From: Glandiceps talaboti
Lineage: Eukaryota; Hemichordata; Enteropneusta; Spengelidae
Reading direction: 5' to 3'
DNA length: 64,000 nucleotides
Assembly: GCF_964340395.1 (NCBI RefSeq)
Contig: NC_135569.1
Span: 10,772,019-10,836,018, forward strand
Part shown: positions 24,773-57,000 of the stretch, one piece after another
How the letters are laid out: every line of letters begins with the position of its first letter
Position numbering within the stretch: the first letter of the stretch is position 1
The notes under the pieces: model-generated
What the model saw: only the letters and a program-made list of their open reading frames with translations
The model's database searches: none
Told to the model about the DNA's origin: nothing
Position numbers and translations under genes: made by a program

Positions 24773-26960
24773 ACAAATCTTGGAAGACGAATTATCAAAA
24801 CATACCATATATCTATCTATCTATACGATGAGTGTGAAATAACAGAATAGATCTCTTGATTTTTAAATACCATAATATAAAATTAGAAGACAGACTGAAC
24901 TTAAACCTGAAAAGTGAAGCCTCTGAAATATTGAAAGTAAAGACCCTATTGTTTTAGTTTCTTTGAGTGCACTATTTTATGAATTTCTAAATTAGAATGA
25001 TATACCATAGAAGTGCGATATATTTCTATCAACATACCTATTATTATCTGGGTGTGCACTCATGCATGAAGCCCAGAGACTGATGTTAGTCAGAAATGGT
25101 GTTGCAGTTTTTTTATCATATTTTTGTTAGTGTATAGGTGTATTATGGTATAGGTAGACACTGAAATCTGGCTCTGCCTTCTTGAATTCCCTAGAAATAG
25201 TGTTAGCTGGAAGTATGGTACAGTACTGTAGTTGGCCTGAATACGCAGTAATAATACTGTATCTCAGTTTTCCAAGTCTCTCAGACTCTCACAAATAGTT
25301 ACAGTAAGTATTTATACTGGATCCTACGAACACTGAAGTCTACACATATATGTACTATAAGTTAGTCTAGTGCTGTTTTCACCTTGCATTCACCAAATGC
25401 TCCAGTACGTTAAACTGGGCAGCGTACAAACCAATGTTATTTAGTTAGTTAGATTACAAACAAAATCAGACTCTTTTACCAAGGATCCCGGAGTCTCCTC
25501 AACAAGCCAAAACATCAACTCACAAGTTGACATGAATACCAACTACTTATCACTTTTGAATGATCTATGTGGAAGAAAGACTCTTTACGTTATCCTAAAA
25601 TAATTTTGTTGTAGATGAAGGTGGAATTTTGAAAATAAATGAGTGAATGTTTGGACCCTTAATTTTTAGTACTCTACATCCGGAGACTGAGAATAATGGT
25701 AATGATGTATATAGAAATTATGATCATTAGCTGAACAAAAACATCGCTAAAAGTTATTCAAACCAATCAAAATTTAGCTGTATGTAAATAAGTTGTCAGA
25801 CACCTTTAACTATGAACAGAGGGTTTTTAAAATGTCCAAATACTATCTCAATAGTCAACTTACTGATGCTGTTTTAACAATTTCAGTGGGTTCTCCCCTT
25901 GCATTCAGAAAGTAGCAGGTTCTACCCAATCTTGAAATCAACGCAAATTAATAAACATGAAACTAGAGTCTTTTGTTATGCAAATACCCTATGGATATTA
26001 CCATAATATTTTTACTATGCACAAGCCAAGTTGAACAATAAATATGGATTTATGCCATGGTCGTGCTACATCACAACAATGTGTGTCTATGTCATGACAA
26101 CACATGTCTACGTCACTGGTTCTGCTGTGTTCGAAATTTGAAAATTGCCATTAATTTCCCCAATTTTTCTTTGATATTACTGGTGCTGGTATAAGTATGT
26201 TATTCTCCAATATTTTACTTCATTCAGGAGGAAAATACTCGTGACCTAAGGGTTGTCACTTGGAGTTGCTAAAGCCCCCTTAGGTCACTCAACGTATTTT
26301 CCTTGGCTGAACGAAGAAAAATACTGAGGAATAACATCTACACAAAAGTTTTCATGGGAGAACACCATTTCTGAATGCAGGTGTTAACTTCACATCATTG
26401 TCAAAACCAAAAAATTATCCCTGGTACAAAAGTGGGATGTATGCATAGTTCAAGCACTGGGCAATTACATACACGTATACAAAACACACAATACTATCTC
26501 TGGTACAAATATACAGTATGCATAGTTCAAGCACTGAGGAATATAACACACATGTAACAATATTTTAGACATTGGGCTATGAGCTACATGGTAGTCATAT
26601 TACATTACAAAAATTGGTGAAAATGTACAACGATGGACTGTCTGTACAAAAGATACATATTTGTATCACAACTAGGGGGTTAGGGTTAGGTTAGAGATAG
26701 GATAGGAACAAGGTCTGACCCCCTAACTTACACCTGTTTTGTAACATTGATAATGACTGTCCAATGTTCTAACACTGTTGTCAAAAACCACTAGTATTTC
26801 CAACTTATCTACTGTAGCTTATAACATGTATAGTATAACTGATGTAGTATGACATAATATGTATATTCTTTGAGATCAGTAATACAAATAACTTAAATCT
26901 GCTGAGAAAAAGAATGGCTTTTGATCAGTTTTCGGCAATAACTTGAACCATAATGGTGAG
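24773..26960. other. Intergenic; one fold-back element, no gene
   Basis: 2.2 kb downstream of the CCDC50-like gene. 26200-26337 is an imperfect inverted repeat: TATTCTCCAATATTTTACTT ... GTGACCTAAGGG faces CCCTTAGGTCAC ... AATACTGAGGAATA. At 26674-26730 a GGGGGTTAGGGTTAGG faces GACCCCCTAAC. 26390-26545 is a diverged direct duplication containing TGCATAGTTCAAGCACTG. Confidence 0.6.
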
Positions 26961-26964
26961 ATTA

Positions 26965-45787
<18,823 letters not shown>

Positions 45788-45990
45788 AGCGATTTCCTGG
45801 AGTTAGTCTTGTGATATTTTTTACTCGTGAATTAGCGCTACTGTGATACTGTTGACCTGTAGAGTATGATCCCAGTGGACGCAAAAATATTGTAAATAAA
45901 CCTAAAAATCGTCAACAAAATGGCGGATCTCCCATGAACCTTTGTTCACATTTGCATATGATTAATCGGTTGCCTTGGATTGAACACGTT
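45788..45990 (-). promoter_or_regulatory. Likely promoter/leader of the CCDC50-like gene
   Basis: Sequence directly upstream of the start codon. At about 45919 a plus-strand AAAATGGCGG matches the YY1 core. No TATA box at a convincing distance was found. The transcription start is unknown. Confidence 0.35.
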
Positions 45991-46671
45991 ATCTTGCCCA
46001 CATCCTCTTATAAATTTCCGCAAAGTAAACAGCTGCACATTTTTTCGTTTATTTGCTCGTGAAAAGTGTAAACTGTTCAACTTTATGGATCCTAACGGAC
46101 TCAACATAAATGGGGATATGTAAATTAGGTCAAACCAGGTCACTTCAGGTCATTGAGTACAGACGCACCAGGGACTCTATGAGGCGCACGACACCATACA
46201 CAATAGACGTCTACTCTAGACAGAGGAAGGGAAATTTCTTTGGCAGGGGGGAGTGATATAACTGAATTAGAGGGGGTCATTAATATTTCTGAGCAAAATT
46301 GTTCAAGCATGTGGAGAAACAATATTTTACCATTTAAAAGATCAACTATTTTGGCAAAAGCACAGAAATTGATGCAAGTGAAAAATATATATATATTATA
46401 ACTACCACAGGGTTAAAAGTCACAAAGAGTAAAATTAAAACTCTATGCAGCTATATAAGTGATGATGCACAGACACTCAAGACCTGTGATATGTTTCAAA
46501 ATGTAATAAACTACTTGATACATTGATATATACAATGATATTTCAAAGCTTGTGCAGTCATCAGTTTCATGGTCCTAGAAATGTACATACTAGTATTTTA
46601 TGATAATCGATAATTTATTACATCTTGACAACATCACATGTCACAAGTGTCGATGTGATGTTATAAGAGTC

Positions 46672-47013
46672 AGGATGGGCGAATAGTTAGAGTGGCCATT
46701 TTGAATCTGCAGGTTGCAGGTTCGAGCCCCATCACTGCTGTATAGTTTATGAAGAGCTAAAGTCCTTGGGCAAGATTTGAACCACGATTGTGCCTCAGCC
46801 AACCCAGCTGTATAATTGGGGATCTGGTAGGATAGAGGTTGCAATGTGAATGCTTTAATCCTATGTACTTATAGAGGCGGCAATGGAATTTATGTTCCCC
46901 AGGGAGTTGAGGAAGTATAAAGGGCAGTTGTGCCACTATAGATCTGTACCAGGGGTACTAATTGTAAAGTGCTTTGAGCACAAAGTGGGAATGCACTACA
47001 TAAAAACCAACAT
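46672..47013 (+). mobile_element. tRNA-derived SINE, near full length
   Basis: The head holds a Pol III box A-like TAGTTAGAGTGG (46684-46695) and a box B GGTTCGAGCCC (46719-46729), 23 bp apart. The body includes AGGGAGTTGAGGAAGTATAA, CTGTACCAGGGG and AAAGTGCTTTGAGCACAAAG. The latter resembles the GTAAAGCGCTTTGAGC tails common in animal SINE/LINE pairs. Truncated copies are at 42945 and 59345. The head cannot fold as a functional tRNA. Confidence 0.85.
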
Positions 47014-47094
47014 TTAATGTAAGAAAGGGAAGTTATGTGGTGTGATTTTATGATTATTTGAAGGATAAGTGTGTCTTACTTTTGAACGTTGGTG

Positions 47095-47165
47095 TTGAGT
47101 TTGTATTTATAAAGCATACATGAAAATTTCCCTTTGGGATCAATAAAGTATCTCGTATTTGTATT
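47095..47165 (+). mobile_element. Possible LINE 3' end
   Basis: TTTCCCTTTGGGATCAATAA then AGTATCT is a wording seen at the 3' ends of some animal non-LTR retrotransposons. No reverse transcriptase is present, so only a 5'-truncated stub could exist. Confidence 0.35.
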
Positions 47166-47224
47166 TATTCGTACACACTACAGTAAAAAATTTATCACAC
47201 AAACAAAATTGCGACACGGAAAGA

Positions 47225-47760
47225 GGTATGAGTATTTTTAAATATTTGTTTTATTGGTAATTTATCGTTGGAAGAGAAGATCACTGATTCAAGACATGTA
47301 CAAATTTGTGAGTGTAGGAATATACTAAGGAAAAAATACTCATCAAGATAGGGAATACTCAGTAAAATATTCAACAAGATAGGGAGTACATCACACTCAA
47401 GATAGGAAGTACTCAAAAAAATGTTCAGCACGATGGCGAGTTCTGACAAAAATACTCATGAAGATAAGGAGTACTCAAAAATAGTCATGGAGATAAGGAG
47501 TACTCGGGAAAATATGTATGGAAATAAGGAGTACTCAGAAAATAGTCGTGGAGATAGGGAGTACTTGGTAAAATATTCGCTCAGAAAAATATTCATGGAA
47601 TAAGTACTCAGAAAATAGTCACGGAGTTAAGGAGTACTTGGTAAAATATTCATGAAGATAAGGAGTATGTGGTAAAATATTCATGGAAATAAGGAGTACT
47701 CAGAAAAATACTCATCAAGATAAGGAGTACTATGAAAATGCTCATCAAGTTAGTGAGTTT
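47225..47760. repeat. Degenerate minisatellite (GATAAGGAGTACTC units)
   Basis: About 15 units of 30-34 bp: AAAATATTCATGGAGATAAG then GAGTACTCAG, strongly diverged. Starts beside a unique AT-rich stretch. Confidence 0.85.
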
Positions 47761-48329
47761 CATTTGGCTTGGAAAGAAGTATAGAGACACATAGAAATAG
47801 ACCAAAGGACATCAAGAGGTCAGAATGATTGATAATTCCAAAATACATTGAAATTCAGAAAAACAAAAATAAACTCACAAAAAAAAATCACAGTTTTACT
47901 CAACGTCTTCCAATTCTGTAAAACATCTTGACCATATACTACAGATTTGTCAGTGACCAATGAATGACCTCTCTGATTGAACTGCTCTGATTTGTCAGGG
48001 AGCTTCTTATAAATATCCTTTTTCTCTGGTTACAAATATTATCAATACATAATAATTTAAGTTGCATTATCTACATAGCAACCCTTTCTTGTTGTCATGC
48101 CAACTTTTAATAGCACTTCCAGATTTGTTTGGTTGCCGAGGAAATTTTTTGCTTGCAAACCAATCTAGTACAATTTCTCTGGCTGCCAAATGAGTCTATA
48201 TATGATGATTTGCCTGATGAAATTGATCTCATAAATAGGACAGATAAACTGTCTGGTTGCTATTTCATTTATAAATATAGAAAATACTGCCTGCATGGTT
48301 GTAATATTTCACTGATTGGTCCATAACCC

Positions 48330-48790
48330 CTTAGCAACTGAATTCACTTCAGCCAAAACCCTTAGCAACTGAATTCACTTCAGCCCAAACCCTTAGCAAC
48401 TGAATTCATTTCAGCCTAAATCCTTAGCAACTGAATTCACTTCAGCCTAAATCCTTAGCAACTGAATTCACTTCAGCCTAAACCCTTAGCAACTGAATTC
48501 ACTTCAGCCCAAACCCTTAGCAACTGAATTCACTTCAGCCCAAACCCTTACAACTGAATTCATTTCAGCCCAAATCCTTAGCAACCAAATTCACTTCAGC
48601 CTAAACCCTTAGCAACTGAATTCACTTCTGCCAAAACCCTTAGCAACTGAATGCACTTTGAACAGCCTAAACCTTGAGCAACTAAATTCCATTTAGACAA
48701 AATCCCTTAGCAATTCAATTCACACATTTAAAACCCTTTAGCAAGTAACTTCATTGTAGTCAAAACCCCTTAGCAACTCAATTCACTTCC
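48330..48790. repeat. 31-bp minisatellite, about 14 copies
   Basis: Unit CCCTTAGCAACTGAATTCAC then TTCAGCCTAAA. Copies are regular up to 48640 and then diverge. Confidence 0.93.
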
Positions 48791-48882
48791 AAACTTCCAT
48801 GGAGATCATATTCTAATGGACAATCTTCTGTCATAGCCCTGGGGTCATATCTTGTCTATATCTGTTGGAATAAGATACTTCA

Positions 48883-48955
48883 TCGCGTCAGTGCAATAAG
48901 GTCGCATCTGCTATGCAATTGTATAGGCAGATACAACCTTACTGCACTGACGTGA
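48883..48955. repeat. Hairpin with about 26-bp arms
   Basis: CGCGTCAGTGCAATAAGGTC then GCATCTGC faces GCAGATACAACCTTACTGCA then CTGACG, with a loop of about 15 bases. It is like the other short fold-back sequences, or possibly a small RNA precursor. Confidence 0.7.
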
Positions 48956-48959
48956 CGAC

Positions 48960-50995
48960 TTGTATGGCAGCACCCTCTATCAGTGATAATGGGACAAATG
49001 AAGGGACTGGGAGTACCCTGTGTTCACGTTTTGATTGTCAAAGAACGGCAGCTATATACCTGCATATTGTCAGAGACCCATTACTCTGCACATTGTCAGA
49101 GACCTTGTTACTCTGCAAATGTCAGAGACCTTGTTACTCTGCACTGACACGATTCAAAGACATTCTGATTTAAAATTATAGTTATCTCAACATAAAATAA
49201 TAAGTTCTTGCACAATATACATGTTATCTGCACATCAGTGAATAAAACTTGTAAAACTATTATGTTAATGACATAAAGTACCTTACAAGTCTATCTAATA
49301 ATTTCTATTAGTATTTGTAAATACAATCAGTTTTCTATCTATGTGAAATTAAAATTAAAGTTTGTACTCTTCACACGTGAATTGTTGTTGGTTTGTGATT
49401 ACTCTCCTCTTATGTGACATCAAAACTCTGCTGAGGAATGGAAACACTCAATAGAAGTCATTGCCATAGAAATGAAAAAGGCACCAAAAATTCAGAAAAT
49501 AAGGAATAAAATGAGATTTTTAACAATTATGATAGTATGTATACATTTGCAATTCATTACTCCACTTAGTTCAGTAAAGAGCTAATATACCTGACATCCA
49601 CCAAAAGTCATTCACACTAATTTTCATTGTGACATAATTTTTTTACTCTAATAAATTATATCACTGGAAAAGTTATTAACAGTATTAGTTGCTTTCTATA
49701 AATAAAATTACTAATCTTTGAACATGTAACATTGTGACATAATTTACTTTCAAAATACTGAAAAAAAACTTGTATACTTTTTGATCATGTATGGTACCTT
49801 TAATGAATTCTAGTAAAGTTATGTGTATTTTGAAGCACATCGTATAAATACATCCACATACAAAGTTAAATTAATACTTTACACAAGCTGTGACAAGACA
49901 GAATATTACACTACAGGTGTATCTGAAAGATTTTGTCGCCTCGAATTTTAGAATTACAAAAAATTGGACTAAGAATGGAAGGAAGACTACATTAAGCCAA
50001 TTATACCTAATCAAATATGACAGACTGAAATTTGACAATATACTAACTGCTGATTGGTTTATGGCCAGGTGTACAAGGAATGAATTGGCCAATCATATTG
50101 CACATACCAGAGATCACATACTGCCATCAAAGAGAAGGGTTGATTGTCATTATGAAGACTTACTGGGACTAAATTTTGTATCAACTTAGAACCAGTCTTG
50201 GTTACCCTCACTCTTGTCATCGGGGGTACACACACCTAGAGAGAGTCCGGGGCATTACATTGCTGATTATTGTAAGAAGCAACATGGCCACTGTCAAGAG
50301 CTGTAACAGTTCCGGATTTGACAAAAATGATTTCAAATTTTCATTTTCATAAACTCTGGATATATATAACAGAAATCATGGTATAAAGTTGTTGAAATCA
50401 TCTCCGTTACAAGATTAACCACAATACTCTTACCAAGAGTTGCTACAGTGTGTTTTTTCTACAGAGGTCATAATGTTGTGGGTCAACTCAGCCTCTCTGT
50501 GCAGCCATCTTCTAACAATCACTCATGCAATGCCCAAGACTCTGCTGGGGGTGGAGATCAGTCTAACTAACATCTGTTCCAAACCCAAACTTGAAAATTG
50601 TTAGCTGAAATTTTTGACTGCAAACTTCAATTTTTGTCAACAGATTGACCAATTATTCAAATCAATCTTCCTTCTTATGCATGATTAGTAAATATTTGGA
50701 AAATTGTTCATTGTTTTGTGACATTTCAAGGAAACCACACTTGTACAAGAAAAATTGGAAGAATGTAAATTTTCAAGTTCTGGTGAAAGATTTGTAATGA
50801 AAAGGGGTTCTCAATTACATTAACATTTGGAGGTTTATATTGTTATCATTTTACTGTTTCAGAATTAATTTATGGAAGAGGAGAAATAAAACTAGGAAGA
50901 ACTTTAAAATAAATTTCATCCTACTACTAAGTTCAAAGATAAATTCTTCAAGGTCAAGATTACTTCCATTACTTTCTTCTATGCCATTGTCACAA
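48960..50995. other. Intergenic, no gene seen
   Basis: 2 kb of AT-rich sequence. The 99-residue plus frame at 49890-50189 has ordinary composition but no recognised motif and no supporting splice sites. 49065-49145 has three short CAGAGACC-TTACTCTGCA repeats. Confidence 0.5.
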
Positions 50996-50999
50996 ATCC

Positions 51000-51071
51000 A
51001 GCCACCCAGCCACCCAGCCAGCTAGACAGACAGCTAGACAGACAGACAGACAGCTAGACAGACAGACAGAC

Positions 51072-51118
<47 letters not shown>

Positions 51119-51219
51119 GTCAGCCTGCCAGACAGACAGACAGACAGACAGAGACAGAGAGACAGACAGACAGATAGCCAGCCTGCCAGACAGACAGACA
51201 GACAGACAGACAGTCAGAC

Positions 51220-51283
<64 letters not shown>

Positions 51284-51302
51284 GTCAGTCAGTCAGAGGC
51301 AG
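51000..51302. repeat. (CAGA)n microsatellite with CAGC/CAGT variants
   Basis: About 300 bp of GACAGACA with GACAGCTA and GCCTGCCA interruptions. Confidence 0.95.
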
Positions 51303-51844
51303 GCAGATGCAACTTGTGGCTATTCATTAAGTATTCCACTGCAACTCCATCAAGTTGGGCTATTTAAGTAACAAAGGAACACAGCTGATCACATGTCAAC
51401 ATCATTCAATATTACAAAATGATGCCTAATGCTTTCCTAAGATAACAGTTTTTGTAAAATCACACAAATTTTCATAGGGCAATTCATTTCTTAAACCTAT
51501 AGTAATTTTTTTTATAGGTTGACAAACATCAGGGTGTGCCATTATGTCCTAGGTAGGAACGGCAAACAAAAAATGGGATTAAATACACTTTCACTAATTA
51601 TCTTTTAATTAAAAACCCCTAAATCAAATTTGGAATCTCCTTGTGATGCATTAGTTGAATAAAAAACAAAGTTATGTTGAACTTACTAGCATAATTTTAT
51701 GTCAACTATCAACCCGTTTCTGTATTGTATAAATCCATGGACTGTCACCTTCAAAAGAACTTGATGGCGAACACCCTACCTTTGGGAAAACACAATGCAA
51801 CCCAATGTCTTTCAGACAAGATATGGTATAAACCTAGCTTCCTA
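51303..51844. other. Intergenic, no gene seen
   Basis: Unique-looking AT-rich sequence between two repeat blocks, without supported features. Confidence 0.5.
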
Positions 51845-51849
51845 AAAAA

Positions 51850-52690
51850 TAACATTATGATACCCTATCTTACTGAAAACAAGGGTTTGACACCCTATCT
51901 TACTGAAAACAAGGGTTTGACACCCTATCTTACTGAAAACATGGGTTTGACACCCTATCTTATTGAAAACATGGGTTTGACACCCTATCTTACTGAAAAC
52001 ATTGGTTTGACACCCTATCTTACTGAAAACATGGGTTTGACACCCTATCTTACTGAAAACATGGGTTTGACACCCCAACAATAAGGTGGTGATATGAGAA
52101 TAAATAATTACTTCAAATATACAAACTATGATCCTTTCTATGGCAATACATGAGATTGTCTGTTTTGGTGAAAAACAGCTGGTGTACACCCTACCTGTAT
52201 TTAAAAACAAGGTGGTGATCACCCTACTTTCAATTAATATTTGATGACCTTTGATGACCTTATCTTCCTATAACAAAATGATGAAAACGTGTTTCTGAAA
52301 AACAGGATGGTTAGCCCCCAGTATTTATCAAAACATATGGTGGAGACCCTATTTTCCTGAAAACAAGACTGTGAAGTCTAACTCTATCAAATTAAGATGT
52401 GAACCCCTATCTTCATCAAAATTAAGATGTGAACCCCCTATCTTCATCAAAACAAAATGGTGAACACTTTTCTGACAATGAAATGGTGAACACTGTATCG
52501 TGTCATTAAAAACAATGAAAACTACCTGCATAAAATCAAAATAGTGGACACCCTATCTTCCTGAAAACAAAATGGTGAACACCCTATCTTCCTGAAAACA
52601 AAATGGTGAACACTACATTCCTGAAAGTTATTGAACACCCTATCTTCATCAAAATAAAATGGACACCCTATCTTCCTGCAAACAAAATGG
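51850..52690. repeat. 30-bp minisatellite (CCCTATCTTACTGAAAACA)
   Basis: Seven regular 30-bp copies at 51858-52075, unit CACCCTATCTTACTGAAAAC then ATGGGTTTGA. More diverged relatives (CACCCTATCTTCCTGAAAAC then AAAATGGTGAA) continue to 52690. Because 30 is divisible by three, a frame of TPYLTENMGL repeats stays open by chance. Confidence 0.92.
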
Positions 52691-53269
52691 TGAACATTTC
52701 AAAATCAATGTGAAGTACTCCAGCGAGTTCATATGGCAAAATTCTGAAGGACTTGAAGTTATCATCTTCTGTCTGCAGCTATTCTTACAAGATAGGACAA
52801 TACTTTTCCTGTACATTTTAAATAAAGTTAACAACAAAATATTGAAAGTCTGCTAGTGATTGATTAAACACTCTAAATGCACATTTATGTTCCAACCATC
52901 AGTACACTCAATCACAATCTTGATTTGTCCATAGATCCTACCTGGATAATATCTATGGTTCAAAGTTCAAATGTCAAAGTTTATGTGGCAAGTTGATTGA
53001 TACAGGTCACTCATACTGGAATCCATCCCTTTGTACAATAAAATATCTAGGAATAATAAACACATATCCTACACAGTTACAGACCACAAACCTTGCTAAA
53101 AACATCATTCACTTGTTTCATATGTTACATAATACATAAATCATACATCATGATAAAATAGATTTGTCTAGGTTGACTGGCAGTGTGATATTCCTGCCAG
53201 TGAATATTTACAACACATCAAATACTCAGCCTGTAAATTTACCAAAGCTTTCCTGCCCCTTTTTTTTTT

Positions 53270-53730
53270 ACAATCATGTAAAAACCTTCAAACACATCTT
53301 CTGTTCCCAGATTAAACTGGTTCAAACTGGTTTGAATAAGTTTCGTAAGACTGAATTGCCTGTAATATTACCAAAACTTTCCCACCCTTTTTTTTACTAT
53401 TACATAAAACCTCCAAACACATTTTCTGTAACCAGATTGAACTGGTTCAAACTGGTTTGAACCAGTTTGGATAGATTGAATTGCTGTTACTGATTGTACA
53501 GATCAAGACCAATTGTACACTGGCTATTTTTAGCTGAATTGTCTGGATAGCTGATTAATCTAGTTCAAACTAGTTCAAACTGGTTGAAACTAGTTGGGAT
53601 ATTGTGTGCTGGCAACATTTTACAGATCAAGACAACCTGTAGGATATTCTTTAAATTAGTATTATGTAAATAGGATCAATCTGGTTCAAACTGGTTCAAA
53701 CTGGTTCAAACTGGTCAATTTGTCTTTGTT
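53270..53730. repeat. GGTTCAAACT-rich region
   Basis: Clusters of CTGGTTCAAACTGGTTCAAA at 53310-53330, 53438-53470, 53568-53595 and 53681-53716, with a diverged direct duplication of about 115 bp covering 53220-53460. 53731-54001 holds no other feature besides the 3' flank of the PDE9A-like gene. Confidence 0.7.
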
Positions 53731-54001
53731 TGACAGTATCTCTACACAGTTCAAAACCAACTTCTGAACTACTTATACTTTCCTTATATTCAGTGTTTTA
53801 CCGCTTGTTATAAATTTTTCATTCATACCTCACTTTGATTATTCTGTTTTCTCACTCTGATCAACTTGGTGTACAGCTAAATTACTGATATACATCATGA
53901 TATGTGGAGTGGGAAGGCCAAACCAATTTTAACACTTTCTTTTAATTCTGATCATAATCCATAGTCAATAAATTTCTTGATTCTCTGATTTATTTTCACT
54001 G

Positions 54002-57000
54002 TCACTTCACTTTTTGTGTTTTTGTGGGACTTATATTCCTGCCATGTTTCGTGACTTTATTCATTCCTTCTCTCTTTTTCTCTGGAATACCGTTTTCTTT
54101 TATACCATTTTCTTCCGTCAGGACGCCATTTTGTTTGGGTGTGCCTTTGATTTGCTGTGCTCGTTCCTTGTCTCGTTCAGCTCTTTTCCTGTTTTCTTCT
54201 TCCAGTGCCTTTCCCATATCGGTGTAATATTGGAGTGCTTGCCTCACTGGTTGGATAATCGGAGACTGGAAAATAAGTAGATGACACTGTATCAGTTATT
54301 TTTGCTCTTTAAAGCGGCCATATGGATGAGGATTGGATATTTATTTTGGATTTTTAATTCATAAAACAATTTTATCATGGCTTCCTACTTGAAAAATCAA
54401 TGTGAAATGGGTCAAACACAACAGAAACTGACAGACAATTTTTGCTGTATTTGAAATGTACAAGTTCCTACTTACATCCACTTCTGGTAAGAGAGCGCCA
54501 AGTGCTTCAAAAAGAGGAAGAAGTACAAATCGTATGAACCCTGTCTGAGAAGAAGGTTTAGTGACTTTATCTCTGTCCATAAATGGTGCCACGGGCAACC
54601 CTTCCAACTTTTCAACATCACTCTGAAAGAGAGAATAAATGAAACTAGACAGTGAGAAGCAGTTCACAAGCAGTTCACATACAGTTCACATGCAGTTCAC
54701 AAGCAGTTCATGCAGTTCACAAGCAGTTCCCATGCAGTTCACAAGCAGTTCACAAGCAGTTCACATGCAGTTCACATGCAGTTCACAAGCAGTCCACATG
54801 CAATTCACATGCAGTTCACAAGCAGTCCACATGCAGTTCACAAGCAGTTCACATGCAGTTCACAATCAGTTCACATGCAGTTCACATACAGTTCGCAAGC
54901 AGTTCACAAGCAGTTCAAAATTATTTTAGTATTGATATTTTGATCTGTCTTCATCTCAACAATCCTCAATTCAATAGTTACTGATGACCACTAGGTGGCG
55001 GTATTCTCATTAGAAAGACAAATTCAATATAGTTATAGCTGACCACTATGTACTCATTTACAACTGTTGCAATAATGACAAGCCTCATTAATGACATTGT
55101 CACTTTCTTCAAATAGTTATGTTTTCTCCACTACTAGGATACAAGTTATAAGGACTCATGAAATTGTATTCCACAATAGATTTATGTATTAATATGCAAT
55201 TCATTGCCCTCGACCATAAGATATGTTGCATCGCTCTGCCCTCAGCGGCCAGCTCTATCTACATAGGTTGACTGATGTGTGAGGGTGCCCCATCAGTTCT
55301 ACACTGAATATTCATGATCCATACTGCTATACAAATAGCTCTCATGAATATTCAGTGTGCAACTTGAATACATTATTTCTGCTAACTCCCATGATGCAAC
55401 ACCTCTTCAAAACCTTGGAAAATATATATTCTTTGTCATGAAAGTACATTTTTGGAAGAAAACACCTCTATGTAAAATGGTTTATTTTTTTTTTTTTACA
55501 TTGAATATACTAACTTTTTGTGACCAAGCACCATTTTCTTTATTCAGATATGGACTTTTAAGGCCCATGGCCTATAGTATCGAATAAACATGATATATCA
55601 TATATATTTCAGGGTGAAGTATGAATACATTACAAACCTGGTTAAAGAACTCCTGAAGCAGACAGTCCAGCCATGGTTCCGATACATCCATAGGTCTGGC
55701 TTCATTTGAAATATCTGACACTTTGATTAGGATCATCATTAACTGAAAATTAAATCAATTAATGAGTTAGAAAAATTATGATTATTTTCTGTGACTTTAA
55801 GGAGCACAAATGGAAGGTCGTGTCACAGAATAATGGCCGCCACACTAAAAGAGCAATCTCCATTTCTTCAGACGCAATCTAATTAGACGGAATTTAAATG
55901 ACCAACAAACCTCACATTAGGCCTTTATGTATTCGAGAAAAAAATAATAAAATCGTAAAAACTGTGAAGTCTCACAAGAAACAGTGGATGCAGAAACTGA
56001 CATCAACTTAAAAAGACAATATAAAACTGTTCTTCCAATCTGTAATGGCTGTACATCTGATGAGAAGAAACCAATAACACAGAGACCATATGGAAAACAA
56101 CGGACAACATAACTACCTGAACTAGACAAACACATGAGAAAATATACATATATATATTTTAAAAAATAATAATCTACCTACCCCACCTATCCTAAAATTG
56201 AGCGTAATCGAAACCACACAGTTTTTTTTGTTAGGCCTTATGGCTTGGAACGTGCAAAGAGATCATATTGGATAAATAGCTAGCATGATGCACAGTAGAA
56301 ACAAGTACTTACCGTATCTTTATGATCTTTATTAGTGAAATCAAAGGTACTCGTCAGACCCTTGAATTTATTCAGTATCTCATTATGCCTTGCCATATCT
56401 GTTGCTAGGATACAACGAATGATACTTTCTCGTATCCTCTTGTATTGTTCCGAGGAGACATTCTTGAATAGATTGCACGAGGGCTGTGAATAATAATCAA
56501 GAGAAGCAAAATCAGATTTGTTTATGACTATTGAAGGCAACATCAAATAAATTCTTTGTTTGCCGTCCACATGCAGGTAGGTTTGTCAGAAGATTTAGAA
56601 AAAACAAACAAATTTCATTTTGCTCAAAATTTCCACGAAAGGTTATTTATACTATTGTATAAAGTACTATACTTCAGAATATATCTAAATAGTTTTTAAG
56701 ACAATCAAACTTTAGACTTTGACATTTCTATTTCACCAGTCTAATAAATAAGGCATGTCAGAAATTCATACTATTATGATAAATGATATTGTGCAATTAT
56801 CCCTACAGAGGTGTGATATACATACCTTTTCTAAAATTTCAAAAGCAACGGCACAGTGATGATTCTCTAGAGGAGAGATATCATTATATCTCAGTGCTAG
56901 TTCTGTTCTTGCGTTAACCTGTACATAAATAAAAGAACCTCATTTCAATTGTCCATTATACAACAAGAACAGCGCCCTCACAGTCAATTGTACAAAGGCC

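Noticed and set aside
26674-26695. Interstitial telomere
   Set aside because: Only about two TTAGGG units occur, inside a small inverted repeat; this is too short to be meaningful.
46681-46745. Functional tRNA gene
   Set aside because: Box A and box B are present, but the sequence does not close into an acceptor stem and continues into a SINE body shared with other loci.
49890-50189. 99-codon frame in the gene-poor block
   Set aside because: Composition and context are unremarkable and no motif or splice site supports it.
51725-52222. TPYLTENMGL repeat protein on the plus strand and its minus-strand mirror
   Set aside because: A 30-bp minisatellite keeps a frame open on both strands; no start context, flanking exon or selection signal is visible.
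54639-54984. [10 protein letters not shown] repeat protein
   Set aside because: Translation of an 11-12 bp minisatellite in a PDE9A intron, open in three frames.
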